DNA of 64,000 nucleotides from Phaseolus vulgaris (lineage: Eukaryota; Streptophyta; Magnoliopsida; Fabales; Fabaceae): NCBI RefSeq assembly GCF_000499845.2, contig NC_023753.2:3618791-3682790 (forward strand), read 5' to 3'. The notes under the pieces were generated by a model that made no database searches, was not told the DNA's origin, and was given only the letters and a program-made list of their open reading frames with translations. Position numbers and translations under genes: made by a program. This document shows positions 24,581 through 37,700 of this stretch, one piece after another; within the stretch, counting starts at the first letter, position 1, and every line of letters starts with the position of its first letter.

Positions 24581-25729
24581 AATTGATAAAACATTGAAAC
24601 AAAAATAATTTATTATTTTTTAATCATATTGAAATTTAATTGATCAATGAAAAATAAATAGGGTAAAATAAAAGTAATATAAGATCAATAAGATTAAATA
24701 CAAAAAATCATGATAGCTTGAGTATATAATCTATATTATAATTAAAATTTATAAAAAATAGACATTTATGAATACATAAATTCTATTTTGAATTTGTGAT
24801 ACATAACATATATAGTGATATAAAGGTCTTTTAGATATTATTATTAATAACATATTAAACAAAGAAGAAAAAGATTGATAAGAGATTAAGAATATAGAAT
24901 TCTAAAAGTACATTCAAATTAGAGAAAAGCTTTCAAAAATACAATTCTTAAAAGCACTTTGGTTTAACACAACTATCTTAATTTATATAAAGATAGTGAG
25001 ATCATTTTAAGAATATTGTTTGTTTACAGTATATAAATAGAAAGTTGTTAAAAATTGTATCATATATTTTAGTGATTCTTCTTGCAGTTTCATGATTATG
25101 AAAACCAAAGCTTAATGTTGGGTGGTTTTGCTTACCACGCGTAATGTGACAGCCACCTGGGAAAATTCATACAGTCAAATTATTGAATAACAATAACAAT
25201 CATAATTTTTAAGATAAGAAGAACAGTGGAGTTTTCAAACGTATAAATCAAAATTCATAGTCAGAGTTGTCATCCACACAACAATGACAGCCTTAAAAAC
25301 CCAATTTCCGTGTCAACATATTCAAACAATCCTCAAAAGTCAAAACAACTTTTCTTTTGTTGGAAGGGATATTCATGCATCAATTTTATTTACCATAACG
25401 GATAATATAACCTAATCATATAAAATAGTTTTGCGTGGCTATCTAACAGTAATGAATCATAAGTTTTTAGTTAATATCAATAAAAACAATAATATTTATG
25501 TATTATTTTTTTGTTTTGTTTTCGTTTATAGAAGAAATTTACTACTACTACGTGTGGTTCTTATTTTTATAAATAAAAGGTACCAGAACAGAAATATTTA
25601 AAAAAAAATGGAAATAAAGAAGCGGTAGAAACGAAAAACATGTTTTCTTCTTAAAGTGGCAGTGGAAGGATATGAATGGAATAATCTGCGTTGACAAATT
25701 GAGCTGTGAAATCTTTCGCACTCCACCAA
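24581..25729. other. intergenic region
   Basis: AT-rich sequence without supportable coding potential. The final part is the promoter of the small gene that begins at 25836. Confidence 0.4.
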
Positions 25730-25736
25730 TATAAAT
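25730..25736 (+). promoter_or_regulatory. TATA box of the small gene at 25836
   Basis: TATAAAT lies 106 bases upstream of the ATG. Between them is a purine-rich leader with reiterated AGAGA units at about 25785-25825, a common feature of plant 5' leaders. Confidence 0.6.
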
Positions 25737-25835
25737 ATGTTCTGCATCGCAACCTTCAACACAGAAAAGCAAAGTTGAGTTTGTGAGAGAAGAGAAGAGA
25801 AGAGAAGAGAAAGAGAAAGAGAAAGTTAAGCGCAT

Positions 25836-26147
25836 ATGGAAGGTTTGATTCCGTATCTCATTCATGCGATGAAGAAGCAGAAGCCTCATGCTCACCGCAG
25901 CTATAGGAGCTTCTCCCATTCTGAAAGCTCAACCCGCAGCTACCATTTGCTGTTGGCAGCTGATTCCTTCACAGGATCTTCTCACAGGAGAACCAGGTCT
26001 GATTTTCAGCCTCCCACAAGTGAGTTCTCAGAGCAGAGACATGGTGCTGAGGGATTCTTGGTCAGCCCCACTACTGCTGTCAATGCTAATGCTTCTTATG
26101 CTGCCCAACCCTCTACCAATACCACCAACATTCGCCATCGCAAGTGA
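25836..26147 (+). CDS. small plant-specific conserved protein (103 aa)
   Basis: This is a single uninterrupted frame of 103 residues preceded by a TATA box and a GA-rich leader. The protein opens [18 protein letters not shown], then has [10 protein letters not shown] and [10 protein letters not shown], a basic patch [11 protein letters not shown], and a serine/threonine/asparagine-rich C-terminal half ending RHRK. From memory, short angiosperm proteins starting MEGLIP... form a family of unknown function. I cannot name the gene. It has no signal peptide or transmembrane segment; the basic patches would allow nuclear location, but that is a guess. Better context than neighbouring frames: promoter elements, sensible codon use and a 3' flank with polyadenylation-like T-rich text. 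I regard it as a real gene. Confidence 0.8.
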   Translation: MEGLIPYLIHAMKKQKPHAHRSYRSFSHSESSTRSYHLLLAADSFTGSSHRRTRSDFQPPTSEFSEQRHGAEGFLVSPTTAVNANASYAAQPSTNTTNIRHRK

Positions 26148-27281
26148 CATCTTCAACATCCTTTGTTTTTTGGACTTTTAGATATTATATGTCTCTTTTA
26201 AGGTTTGATTCATTCGTTTGAGATCATGGGTGACTGTCAATTGTAATTTTATTGTGTATTTACTTCTGATCTTGTGTAAGCTAATTTCTAGGGGAACGAC
26301 ACTGTAATCAAGAGAAGCAAGTCTTTTTTCTTCGGTTACAGACTAAAATTCAGTAATATTCGGTAAAAAGTGCTTTGTAAAAATTCCGATTGAATTTGCT
26401 TTCCTATTTTGGTTATAAAATTATGTTTTTTTTTTTTATATTTTGGTTATTTGGGGGTGTCAAAATATTATTTTTCCACATGAACCCTGAGTTGTAACCA
26501 TTTTCATTTTAATTTTTAATTTAAAATGTTGTAATATTATTATAAATGGTTGTTGAAAAGTGTTATTCGCTATCTTTTTCTTAAGATAAGCGGCGGACTC
26601 ATGACCCTATACCGATTAAGGTAATTTATTTAAAAATAATAAAAAATGAATATTATTACCACATAATATATGGACTTCAACATTTTACATCAATATATAT
26701 AAGTTTATCCTTTAATAGTGAGATTTATATATAGATTTAGGAGGTGTAAAAGTTTAAAGCTTAATAAATTTAATTAGAAGTTTAAAAAATTAAAAAGAAG
26801 TCCGGTTGACTATGCTCATTACTCGTGAACAATACAGTTTCGCCACCGGATTAAGACAGAGATCAAAGTGAAACGTTTGCAAATGTGTTTGTAAGTATAA
26901 TTATGGCCATAACTGGCGTTCCGTTGTTTGTGAAATTCGTTGTCTTTTGTTTTTAGTTGGAAAACTTTGATTACCAAGTTATAGTGATAAAAAAAAACAC
27001 TTTACAGTTGACGAACAAGTAATCCTCGGACAGTAGCAGATAAGGAATAGGTAGACGAGTTGTCATGAACAAAAAGAAACAGTCTCACTCTAGATATTGT
27101 TCTCTTACCAAAAAAAGTAGATTGAAGTTAAAACAAAAACAGGTAGCCCGAGCTTGTAGACTGCATTTTGCTCTGATACCCAATGCATAATTCAAGCATC
27201 TCTGGAAATTGTCCGACAAGCCACGACTTGAATTTTTGAAGAAAAAAATAGAGGTTTAGGAAATACTACTTCTGATTGATA
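26148..27281. other. intergenic region between convergent genes
   Basis: The 3' untranslated region of the small gene on the plus strand and that of the four-exon gene on the minus strand flank anonymous AT-rich sequence. I see nothing coding. Confidence 0.45.
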
Positions 27282-29864
27282 TTACGAAGCCAAGAGTGCT
27301 TCTAACTTAGCAATCTGATCATCCTCATTCTTTGGAATAGGATCCCTGTTAACCTCTTGATACAGATCATGTTTCCACTTCTCTACTCGCGACTTAACAG
27401 GACGGTGAACTTGTTGTCTTCCATTAAGTTTGTCTCTTCCCCTGTAATTACTGTCGCCTCCACTGCCCCCAAACCTTGCTCTAGATGAAAAGCCATCCCT
27501 CCTTGCTTCACTCTTATTGAGTGCTCTGTCCTCTGTAATTTGTTTCTCAGGTCTATCCAGATGATGAGGATTGCTGCTTCTTTCCTCCTTCCTTTCATTC
27601 CTTTCCATAAAATGTTCAGTATGACTTGATTTTACTGCTACTATTGGAGCTGGATTAGCATCTGCTGAATCCACAGGAATCTTCTTCTCCCTAAATGCCC
27701 GTCGTTTCCTCATAGTAGGGGGTAGATCATCTTTTCTTTCGGCAAAACCATCTCTTTTCTGTAAATTATCATCCAGTTTCACCTGAGATTTCGTATTTGT
27801 TTGCTCTCTACTCTGACCTGTCTCCACCCTTTCATTATCGTCTTTACTCTGAGCAAAGACTTTTCCTGAATGCAATGAAAGAATTTTTTGTGCTTCATTT
27901 CAGTGTATTGAGTCAATCTAAATATCATTCACGCACAATAAAGCCAAAGTAAGCTTACTACCAGCTTCCCTTTGTCCATTGCTTCGACCAACCTGCCCAG
28001 TACTACCCCGTTCTTCATGCTGTTATACAACAAGCATAGGCAAGCCTAAGATGGTTATATATGGTGGCACTTGAAGGCATGGGACTGAACAAGAATCCGC
28101 TACATCAGCCCAGAAAAATAGTTTGCATATACTGAATAACTATCAATCATATAAAAGGAAATTTAAACCTATTAATCAAATGAATCTCCACATCATCTTG
28201 AAAATGATAATTGAGACATTTCCTTTCAAATGCAGCTAAAAAACGAAAGGGAAGAGTAGATAAATATAGCAAGTTCTTACAAATCAAGTGTGGCAAAGCA
28301 AATGATTTGATATCATACAGCTTGCACAATCAACTATGCAAGTATAAGCTATTCATAGTCATAGTGTTTAACCTTAAAAGAAAGTGCCAGTTGTTTTCTT
28401 CTGATAACATTTCTAGTTCATATTTCACCTAGTATCACAATACCACGTACCAATCCCACCAATATTGAACAACTTGAAAATCAGGACAAGTTGTAGTGGT
28501 TAAATATTGTGATAAAGGTCAGGGCCAAGAATTTGCATTAAAATTGCTAGCCAAGCAAATGAAATCGTTCACAAGCTGTACCTGACAGCTAATGGCATGA
28601 AACAGAATAAAAATTAGTTTATCACATTTTTCTCCCCTTCCCTTCCCTTCCCAAAACAATATAAACCGTTCTTTACTAGCGCTACAAGACAACTGATTCA
28701 ATACAATTGCAATCCAAGGCCATATACAATGACTGTGAACTCAAGTTCACAACTTAATCATGGGGAATGACATAGCTAGGTAGTGTATAATATTAAATAA
28801 ATTTAATTTCTTTTTCGAAAATGACTAAATACCAACCAAACATGTTCATGAGAATAACATTCCTAGGTATAATATTCAAAGGGAATTTGACTCCTGGGAA
28901 AAAAATATTATATTATGAAACAAACACCCACAGATAAGGTTAGTACCTATCTTTACCATCAGATAATTTTTTTTGGCATTGCTAAATCACTACAAAAAAA
29001 ATTGTGTAGAGAAAAAAAACTTACAACTTTCTAATCGTGACTACAACTTGAAATCAGAACAATTATAGGGAGAAAACAAATAGTTTAACCGCTTAAACAG
29101 AGCAGGGGAATTATACATTTATTTTTTTTCTTTCATTTCCTACGAATCCCTTTTGGCTGGACACACACACTACTCAAAACGGAACTTAAACAGAATCTAA
29201 ACAAGATAAAAGTCAATATAGAAATTTGAGCACAATTAGGAGCAGAACTCCGTTCACTATGAAACAGGAATGGCTCATGCATTCATTCAAAAAAATTGGT
29301 ATGACCTGGTAATGAGAGCGAGATCTTGATGGCTGAGACGAATGTTTGGATGGCTGAGATGAATGTTTCGATGGCTGAGATGAATGTTTGGATGGCTGTC
29401 CATGATCGTTTGAATTTGATTTCTTGGGAGCAACAGCATCGAAAGGTTCTCGCCTAGAATGATGTGGCAGCGATGGGTTTCTCTTATCTCCCCCATCAGA
29501 GGTTACTCTGTTCCTGTCCCTTTCTCTTTCTTGTTTTCCATCCCTTCTATATCTCTTGGGACTACAACCCACAACCCCAAAAACAACAATATTCAAAAAC
29601 GAAACCATATACGTATTTTCCCACAACTACAATCAATGCATTTAAAAATAATCCAACCCCAGTTCAATCGAAAAAAACATGGAATTGCAATATTGGAACG
29701 GTGAATAACCAATGCACTACGTTAAATGTTAGGTTGAATTGAAAAGCAGGGAATTGGCATTAGGTTGAAAATGGGAATTGACATTGGAGTGAGAATAGAG
29801 AGCACCTTGGTTCTTGATCGAACTTGGAGTGGCGACGCTTGGAATCAGAGTCTCGATGAGACAT
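27282..29864 (-). CDS. charged low-complexity (RS/SR-like) nuclear protein, unknown function
   Basis: Four exons on the minus strand, 29806-29864, 29306-29561, 27962-28019 and 27282-27865, join in frame at GT-AG sites to give 318 residues. The protein starts MSHRDSDSKRRHSKFDQEPS and continues PKRYRRDGKQERERDRNR. It carries a four-unit serine/lysine/histidine repeat (QPSKHSS) in exon 2 and an arginine- and glycine-rich stretch (RARFGGSGGDSNYRGRD). It ends with a better-conserved-looking block, VEKWKHDLYQEVNRDPIPK, then EDDQIAKLEALLAS. Almost the whole chain is charged and predicted disordered. The composition suggests a nuclear RNA-processing factor, but I recognise no folded domain. The exon phases (2, 0, 1) agree across all junctions, which strongly supports the model. 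The function is unknown to me. Confidence 0.85.
29328..29400 (-). repeat. 21-base coding minisatellite (QPSKHSS)
   Basis: A 21-base unit, seen on the plus strand as GATGGCTGAGATGAATGTTT plus one base, is repeated about three and a half times inside exon 2 of the minus-strand gene. Each unit codes for a seven-residue QPSKHSS repeat. Copies differ by one or two bases. Confidence 0.9.
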
Positions 29865-30086
29865 TAGGTTTTTTCTGTCGAGAATTGGAATGGATTAGGA
29901 TTAGGGCTAAACGTGTTTCAGTTTCTGTTATAGTACAAGTGATTCATTTTAGATCTCACAATGCTCATGGAACGCACTACCACCTCAAAGATCAAAATTT
30001 ATTTCTTGCGTATTCAATATATTATTTATTGAATATTGAAAAAACAACGAAAATTATATTTTTTATACTAAAAAAAAAATAAAAAA

Positions 30087-30112
30087 TATATATATATATA
30101 TATATATATATA
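30087..30112. repeat. (TA)n microsatellite
   Basis: A run of about 13 TA dinucleotides is directly visible after an A-rich tract. Confidence 0.9.
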
Positions 30113-31923
30113 ATCTTAAAATATTATCTGTATTTTGTTCTCTAGAAAGCTCATAAAGAGCTGTATATTTATTTGGTGCATATATGTGTGTATGAAATAC
30201 TTTTCATTAAGTAAAATTTAAAATGAACAAACAAATATTTAAAATTTTATTAAGATTAATTTTTCCCATCTTTGAAGTTTTGTTAAGATTATGCAATCTC
30301 ATTTCATCCATACTGTATAAAAAAACAGTAAGCTTAAGACAAAAATCTCATTTCATCTACACTGTTAATGACAAACATGGTTGACATAAGTATGCTTTAT
30401 AAGAAGGGATTATACTATATTAAAGATATAATTCTTAAGTGAATGATGAATGGAAAACTTTCTTAGAAAAGTTTATAAGTAAATTTATAACTAATTTATT
30501 CTTTTTTCTATAAATATTATATCTTTTCAAAAATATAAATTCACTATATCTTTAGTTCTCTATTGTTAGTCATCTAAAATAGATAAAGAGTATTTTTAGT
30601 GGTAGATTTTTAACATATAGTATGTTATTTGCAAAATTTTACATTAAATAGACAGATAAGATTATTGTAATAATAATTACAAAAACTCTAAAGATCTTTG
30701 AGATGATAAAAAAAATAATATTTTAAACTCTCTCATACTAAAAAATATTATAACGAGACCTGCAGTATGTTATTTAAAATCTTAAAATGAAATCTACATT
30801 AGATAAAAAAAATTAGTGTAAGATCTTAAAATAATTTTTTTATAGCATCAACAAGAAAAGATAGTTTGATTTATATTTTGATCCGTGTAAGTTTTATTTT
30901 AATTAAATTTTAAGTATTTCATAAATTTAGTTATTTTTAATTGAGTTTTTACTAAATTTCTATTAGGTTGGATATTCAAAAATATTTTTTATTTTTATCT
31001 AAGTACACTAAGAAGATGGAGTGAGTTAATTTATGACTTTGAAGAAATTGAAAGAGAAAAAATCAAATTGATTTGTGAATTGGAGACCATAAAACAAAAA
31101 TAATGGTAAAATCATCTCATTTACAACAAAAATCAAACAATAGGATGCATAGAACAATTTTTTCAATATAATTTAAAATATTCATTTATGAAATACTTAC
31201 AAAATTTATTTTTTCTTTGAGATGTTTTCATAATACCAACACACTTGTCTTTGTCATATCCACTAAAATTAGAAATCTTACCCATCCTAATAAAGTAGGT
31301 TGTAAATTTTGATCCTGAAAAGTTCGAGTTGATAGGTTGATGGACCAACTTGCTAGGTTTTAAATTTTTTATTTTTAAAATTTTTTATTTTGTTATATAT
31401 ATATATATATATGTATGCAATGTATATATTTTTAATTCCCATTTAATCCTTTAAATATTTTCTAAGATTTTAATTGATTTATTAATGTCTCTAATTGAAT
31501 AAATTAAAATAATTATTGTATTTTCGTGATAAATTACTCCATCATAAATAATAATTGAAGTGTAGTTTATAAATGTTAATAATTTAAGTTAAAATATATT
31601 GCATATTTACATCCTTCAACTAATGTAATAAAATAAAATTAATTTTTAAAATATTTTTATCTTAACTAAAACAAACATACTAAAAACCAATTTTCTCTCA
31701 ACCTTTTACAATTTAGGTGAGTCAAGTTGACGGGTTGAAAATACCAATTAGATCTAACAAATTTTGACAAGTTGACAAACCAAAATCTGTTTGTCACCCT
31801 TAACTAATATATCTTCTTTATTTTACACTTATTAAAGTGTTTTAAAAGATTAATTCAAGATGATATTGACCTAACTAATCAAAATTATCTCCACATTGTT
31901 GTATCTTAATTAATTTAACAAAA

Positions 31924-31926
<3 letters not shown>

Positions 31927-31959
<33 letters not shown>
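31927..31959. repeat. (TA)n microsatellite
   Basis: A run of about 16 TA dinucleotides is directly visible. Confidence 0.9.
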
Positions 31960-31961
<2 letters not shown>

Positions 31962-32662
31962 CTATAATGTTCATGGTTAATACTTAATGGATGAGTACTT
32001 TTCCATCTTTTAGGTTTAGGAGTAGTGATTTCATTACTCATCACACCTAAGTAGTATTTATTGAAATCCAATGCACTACTGTGTACTTGAGCAATGTGAA
32101 TCAATGTAAATCGCATGCGTTTGGCTAAATGAAACCAAAAAGATATAGCCATGAGCCAACAAAACTTAAAAATATTCATGAATCTTTTATTTTGGTGGCA
32201 AAAATGAGTTGTAACACACTAAAAAGTGATTTATTTTTGGGATTAAAATGCCACAACAGTTCATGGAATTTAAATTTATGTAACCAATCTTTATAAAACA
32301 CTATGTATATGTGGTTGATGATGCCCACATTAACTAACTAATTTTGTTTACTTGATAAAACTATATTTAAGCATGAATATGCATTCCTCTTCAGATGGCA
32401 CTTGAATACTTATTAAGTGTTCATAAATGACAAATAACCCTTCTAGTACTTGTTAGGTTTATAATAATAAACAATTTACAATTCGATTAACTTTTAATAA
32501 TAAATATTGTACACGACTTCCCAAATATTTAATAATGAATATTTTATTAATAGAACAAACCTCATGAATCTAAATATAATTGTATTCACGATTCTATTAT
32601 AATAATCAATTATCATTTATGCCATTATACATAAAAAAAAATATAATATTATCTATTTCATA

Positions 32663-32775
32663 GTTTATAAGCCTAACTCAATCCCATAAAACCAATTCAT
32701 GAAATGAGGTTTGCATCCACTTATATATAATGAAATGTCATAATCTCTAGTTGATGTGGGATCTCCAACACACCC
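32663..32775 (-). mobile_element. TRIM-type LTR in inverted orientation
   Basis: On the minus strand this reads TGTTGGAGATCCCACATCAA, ACTAGAGAT, TATATAAGTGGATG and GGGATTGAGTTAGGCTTA. These are the blocks of the family LTR, here facing away from the element just to its right. Confidence 0.75.
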
Positions 32776-33145
32776 CTCACGCCGAGGGTGACAGTTTGTG
32801 CGTGGGATAACATATTATGGGTGGTCCGATAACACCCATGAGTCGGTTTTATGGGTTGAGTTAGGCTTAAAGTCCACTTCGTAATATGGTATCAGAGCCA
32901 TTTCGAGCCTATCCTAGCGAATATTTGTTGGGCCTATCGTGCCATCCGCTATCGGGTCGTTATCAGACTACCCATAATTTGTTGTTCCACGCACAAGTTG
33001 TCACTCTCGATGTGATGATTTGTGTTGGAGATTCCACATCGACTAGAGATGAGAATATTTCATTGTATATAAGTGGGTAAACCTCACCCCATGAGCCAGT
33101 TTTATAGGGTTGAGTTAGGCTTAAAGTTCAATTTGTAATACTGTC
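32776..33145 (+). mobile_element. TRIM retrotransposon with primer-binding site and 3' LTR
   Basis: The 3' end of a left LTR (GGGTTGAGTTAGGCTTAAAG, then CCACTTCGTAATA) is followed at 32887-32898 by TGGTATCAGAGC. This is the initiator tRNA-Met primer-binding site used by TRIM and many other LTR elements. A short non-coding internal part follows (to about 33022), and then a right LTR starting TGTTGGAGATTCC at 33023 and ending near 33139. There is no gag or pol. The left LTR is 5'-truncated or replaced by the inverted LTR next to it. Confidence 0.8.
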
Positions 33146-33521
33146 AAATTCATAACCTATTTTTACTTTTTTTTTTTCATTTTTATACATGGAGTTTTTA
33201 TTTTTATTTTTTACATATGTTGTAAAAATATAAAAACAGTTGAAGTGACCTCGTATTATATAATAGTTTGTTTTGTAAGTTGTGACAAATAGAGCCGAAG
33301 ATGATTCACGGGACATCATTGGAGTCTATAATTAGAATTATCCATGTCTGTGTTTTCAATCTAATTATATATTTCTTATTTAATTTGTACCCTTCGTTGC
33401 ATTTGATGCTAAAATCAAATTTTTGTTTGGTAATATTATTTGACTACTCAGAATAATTTTATAACAATATTATAGTGTCACGACAAAACATCGTTATTTT
33501 TATTCCAGTTATCATTTTTTG

Positions 33522-33524
<3 letters not shown>

Positions 33525-33553
<29 letters not shown>
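33525..33553. repeat. (TA)n microsatellite
   Basis: A run of about 14 TA dinucleotides is directly visible. Confidence 0.9.
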
Positions 33554-33557
<4 letters not shown>

Positions 33558-34679
33558 TAAATTATTTTTCCCATGTGATAGTTGTCGACAGATTTATTTA
33601 TTTATATAAAAATTGTATCTTTAGTAACTTATTTGTTCGGAAAAGTAATATGTACTCAGTATTTAATCATGATTATTATAAAGTTTAATTAAAATATATT
33701 GATAATATTACTGCCAATGTTTTAGTCCAAAACTGGAAAAAATCTGGTAAATTAAATGATTATAATATCAATATATATTTGAACACAAAAATATTAAATA
33801 TTTATAAGTGATAACATATTTTACAGTTTTAATATGAAAATTGTGTTGCATCCTAAATTAAATAAAAAAATGCTTCTTTGATTAAAATAAATAAAAAATA
33901 AATAGTAAATGAGGTTTTGTTGATTGGTGAAGTGAAAAGGTTGGTGCAGAAGGCTGCAATTTGTTGTTCACTGCCTCTGCTATTCTTACCTTTCTGCTCT
34001 CTCCCTCATAATTTCTAGTTCCACCCTCTTTATACACTGTCAAATTCTATTTATATAACAACAAAAAAAAGAAGATAAACAAAACAAGTGTATGATAAAG
34101 ATGAAATATAGCATCTACCAGAACTAAGAAAATCATTACATTTCAATTTTTACTGTTTTGTCAGCTAATTTAACCTTCTGAATGTGTTGTATTAGGCGTC
34201 TTCATGTATAACGGTCACTGAGATTTATTTGGACTGCTGTTCCATTCAGTACAGTTGATGTTTGGTTTTTACATCCAAAATTTTTACTTTCACCATTTTT
34301 TTATTCTGAAATGGATATTTTGGATCCTGTTTTTTACATCTATTCCAAAATATAAAAAAGGCAATGATAGCTTTTTTGGAAGATAAGAAAAATGTAGACC
34401 AACTGTTATAAACTACTTTCAATTCATTAGAGGGATACAATTAAATCTGCCTTTTCTATGCCATAAATTTTGCTCAGAAATAATACATAATAAAAAACAA
34501 AATCAAGGCAAATTTAGATCAAATTTAGATAAGTTTCTGGCTCACAAAGAATGCATTTAGCTCTAGTTAATTATTATAACCGGTAAAAGGTGCATTGTGC
34601 AAGGGAGGTTTTTTGTTTGTTTTTCTTTTCTTTTTCAGTACCAGGGGAAGCTCTTTACACTACATGATTTTCTGCTGCA

Positions 34680-34700
34680 ATATATATATATATATATATA
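34680..34700. repeat. (TA)n run in the promoter of xylanase A
   Basis: About ten TA dinucleotides lie 46 to 67 bases upstream of the start codon of the first xylanase gene. They may double as its TATA element. Copies B and C lack this run. Confidence 0.7.
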
Positions 34701-34746
34701 CCTCTGATAATAGCTTCAAATTTATACTTCTTTGATCAGTGCAAAG

Positions 34747-37700
34747 ATGAAGGTTGCTACAGAAGGTTGCAACTTTTTGTTCATTATCATTTGCCTTTTA
34801 CTGATATCAGGTTTCTATCCTTCCCTTCAGTCTCTCTATGTCAATGCCAGCTAGTTATTCATTCTCAGATACCATTTCTAATATATATTCTCAACTGTGC
34901 AGGGCTTGGCATTCATTCTTTGTCTTATGATTATTCTGCTACCACAAAGGTAATAACTCTTCCTCACCAATAGTTCCATATACTATAATCTGGAAAGTTC
35001 ACACTAGAGTATTCTTTTTGAGATGCAAAATGTTTTCCATGTTATTTTATTTAGACTTGATAACAAATTCATTTTATAAATTATAGCTTAAACCAGATTA
35101 GATATAGTTATGTGGCAGCTTCTGTCAGCAGTTAATGCACAAACTTACTTGTGTTGCCGTTGCTTTGAAATGAAGCAGTGCTTGGTAGAACCTGAGAGAG
35201 CACAGTATGGAGGAGGCATTATAGTAAATCCAGGATTTGATCACAACATAGAGGGTTGGACAGTGTTTGGAAAAGGGTCAATCAAGGAACAGATATCGAA
35301 TGAAGGCAATAGATTCATTGTTGCTCACAACAGAACCCAACCGCTGGATAGTTTCTCTCAGAAGGTCCAACTTCTGAAAGGAATGCTATACACCTTTTCT
35401 GGTAACTTCACTTTTTCCATTGCTGAGTTATATGACATCTCTTTCACTAAGATTCATTTGAGGAATGTTTTGACATGGTGGCCATTACTTTTCTGAAACA
35501 TTTTGAATGATTGATTTTCTCCCTTCTCCATATTCAGCTTGGTTTCAGGTCAGTGAAGGAAGTGATACAGTGTCAGTCATGCTCAAAACAAAAGAAAGTG
35601 AACTGGTACGAGGTGGCCAAGTGATAGCAAAGCATGGATGTTGGACCCTTCTAAAAGGCGGCATAGCTGCAAACTTTTCAGGCCCTGTTGAAATTCTTTT
35701 TGAGGTGAAACACATTCTGGATTTATACCTACCATTCTTTCAGCAACAAAACCTCTACAGGGACCCAAATGAAACTCTAGATAGTTATCAACAACCAAAA
35801 ACATAATTATACCTACCTATTTTCATCTTGTCTTATTTTACATATTTCCTCAAAATTCAACTGAAGTAATACTATAGGGCACCTATTTGTGAGAATAAAA
35901 TGCAACCTTTATTTTGTGTGTATTTTGATACATGTTTCGTTAGCTAAAATTTGTTCAACCCTGTAGAGCAAGAATTCAACTGTGGAAATATGGGCTGACA
36001 ATGTCTCGTTACAACCATTCACTAAAAAGCAGTGGAGATCACTACAAGATGCCAGCATTGAGAGGGTAAGCTTATATGCAAATCCTACCCTCCTCACAAA
36101 TGTTGAAATTTACATGAAAGCCAATGCTTTTTTATTTTCAAATATATAGAGTGCTTAACATCAGGGGAAGAAGCATTGCATTTGTTTTGATACCACTACT
36201 AAAATGAAATTCACCAATTTTTAGTCAAGCATGTGGTCATTATTAAGAGGATGTCTGCAGTAGCAAACCAAACTGCATATAGAAAATCAGTAGCAGTAAA
36301 TAGTAGACTAAAATACATTTATTTTCCGTTCTCTTATTTTTTATTTTTTCTTTGATCTTCTAAATTTAAAAAGTTTAATCTGGTCTCTTAAAATGTCTCT
36401 GTTAGACTATATTAGTTTTTTGTCAATTTACCACACTAACAATGTTAAGTTGATTGACTTAACAAACATCCATGTACCTGTCACAAATTGTCATGTGTGT
36501 CTAAGTTGTTAGTGTGCTTAATTCATAATAGAGACACTTGATCGAAGTATAAATCCTTAAACTTAGGACCAAATTCAAACTAAAAATAAGATAAGAACCA
36601 AAAAGTATTTGAACCTAATTTGTAAAAGGAAAAAGAATTAAGTGTTGATCTATAACATGCAGGTACGCAAGAGGAGAGTGAGATTTCAGATAACTCGTGT
36701 AAATGAAACAGCATTGAAAGGAGCTAAAGTCATCGCCAAACCAGTGAAGTTGAACTTCCCATTTGGATGTGGAATGAACCATTATATCCTCACGAACAAA
36801 GACTACCAGAATTGGTTTGTGTCAAGGTTCAAATTCGCAACCTTCACCAATGAGATGAAGTGGTATAGTACAGAGAAAAAGCAAGGCGTGGAAAACTATA
36901 CTATCTCAGATGCCATGCTGAAATTTACCAAAGAGAATGGCATTTCTGTGAGAGGCCATAACATTTTCTGGGACGATCCAAAATATCAGCCTGAATGGGC
37001 CAAGACCCTATCACCTGCGGATTTAGCGAAAGCAGCAGCAAAAAGAATGGAATCTGTGGTTTCAAGATACAAAGGACAACTGATTGCATGGGATGTGATG
37101 AATGAGAATCTCCACTTCCACTTCTTTGAGGACAAACTCGGCCAAAATGCCTCTGCAGAAGCTTATGCAACAGCTTACGAGATTGATCCAAAGCAAAAAA
37201 TGTTCCTGAATGAGTATAACACCATTGAAGATAGTGGGGATGAGGATTCCAGCCCAGTCAACTATATGAAGAAAATTAAGGAGATTCTGTCATTTCCAAG
37301 AGTTGCTGGAATGTCACTAGCAATAGGGTTGCAAGGCCATTTTGCTAGTGGCCAGCCAAACCTTGCTTACATGAGATCATCTCTTGACCTTCTTGCTACA
37401 ACTGGACTTCCAATATGGCTCACAGAAGTCAGTGTGGATCCACAACCAAGTCAGGTATTTCCTTAACTTCAGAAAATATTTTTATGAACTTCTCATGAAC
37501 CAACTTCAGCTTGTAACATTACACATTGAGTCAAGTTGTAAAGTTGGTTATAAAGTTTATTAATATATATACAAAACAAAAAATGTATTTTGATTAATTA
37601 GACTACACTATCAGTAAACATTCCTTTCATATTGTCATTAAATCACATAATGTCATGTATGTATTGTAAGTTTGCTGATATTTTTAACAAGTAACTTTAA

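Larger units (their letters stand above)
29865..34679. other. long AT-rich, repeat-bearing intergenic region
   Basis: No gene is supported. It contains (TA)n runs at about 30087-30112, 31927-31959 and 33525-33553, and one recognisable TRIM element with neighbouring inverted LTR at about 32663-33145. Other short open frames show no protein similarity that I recognise. Confidence 0.5.

Noticed and set aside
25548..25919. Minus-strand 123-residue frame overlapping the small gene at 25836
   Set aside because: It is antisense to the promoter, leader and start of a better-supported gene and consists mostly of phenylalanine and leucine from the GA-rich leader.
32886..33080. 64-residue plus-strand frame across the TRIM element
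   Set aside because: It covers the primer-binding site and non-coding internal region; TRIM elements encode no protein.
36925..37191. Minus-strand frames antisense to the GH10 exon 6, also near 44093-44362 and 56854-57123
   Set aside because: They are shadows of the highly conserved catalytic exon on the opposite strand; they recur in each copy only because the exon does.
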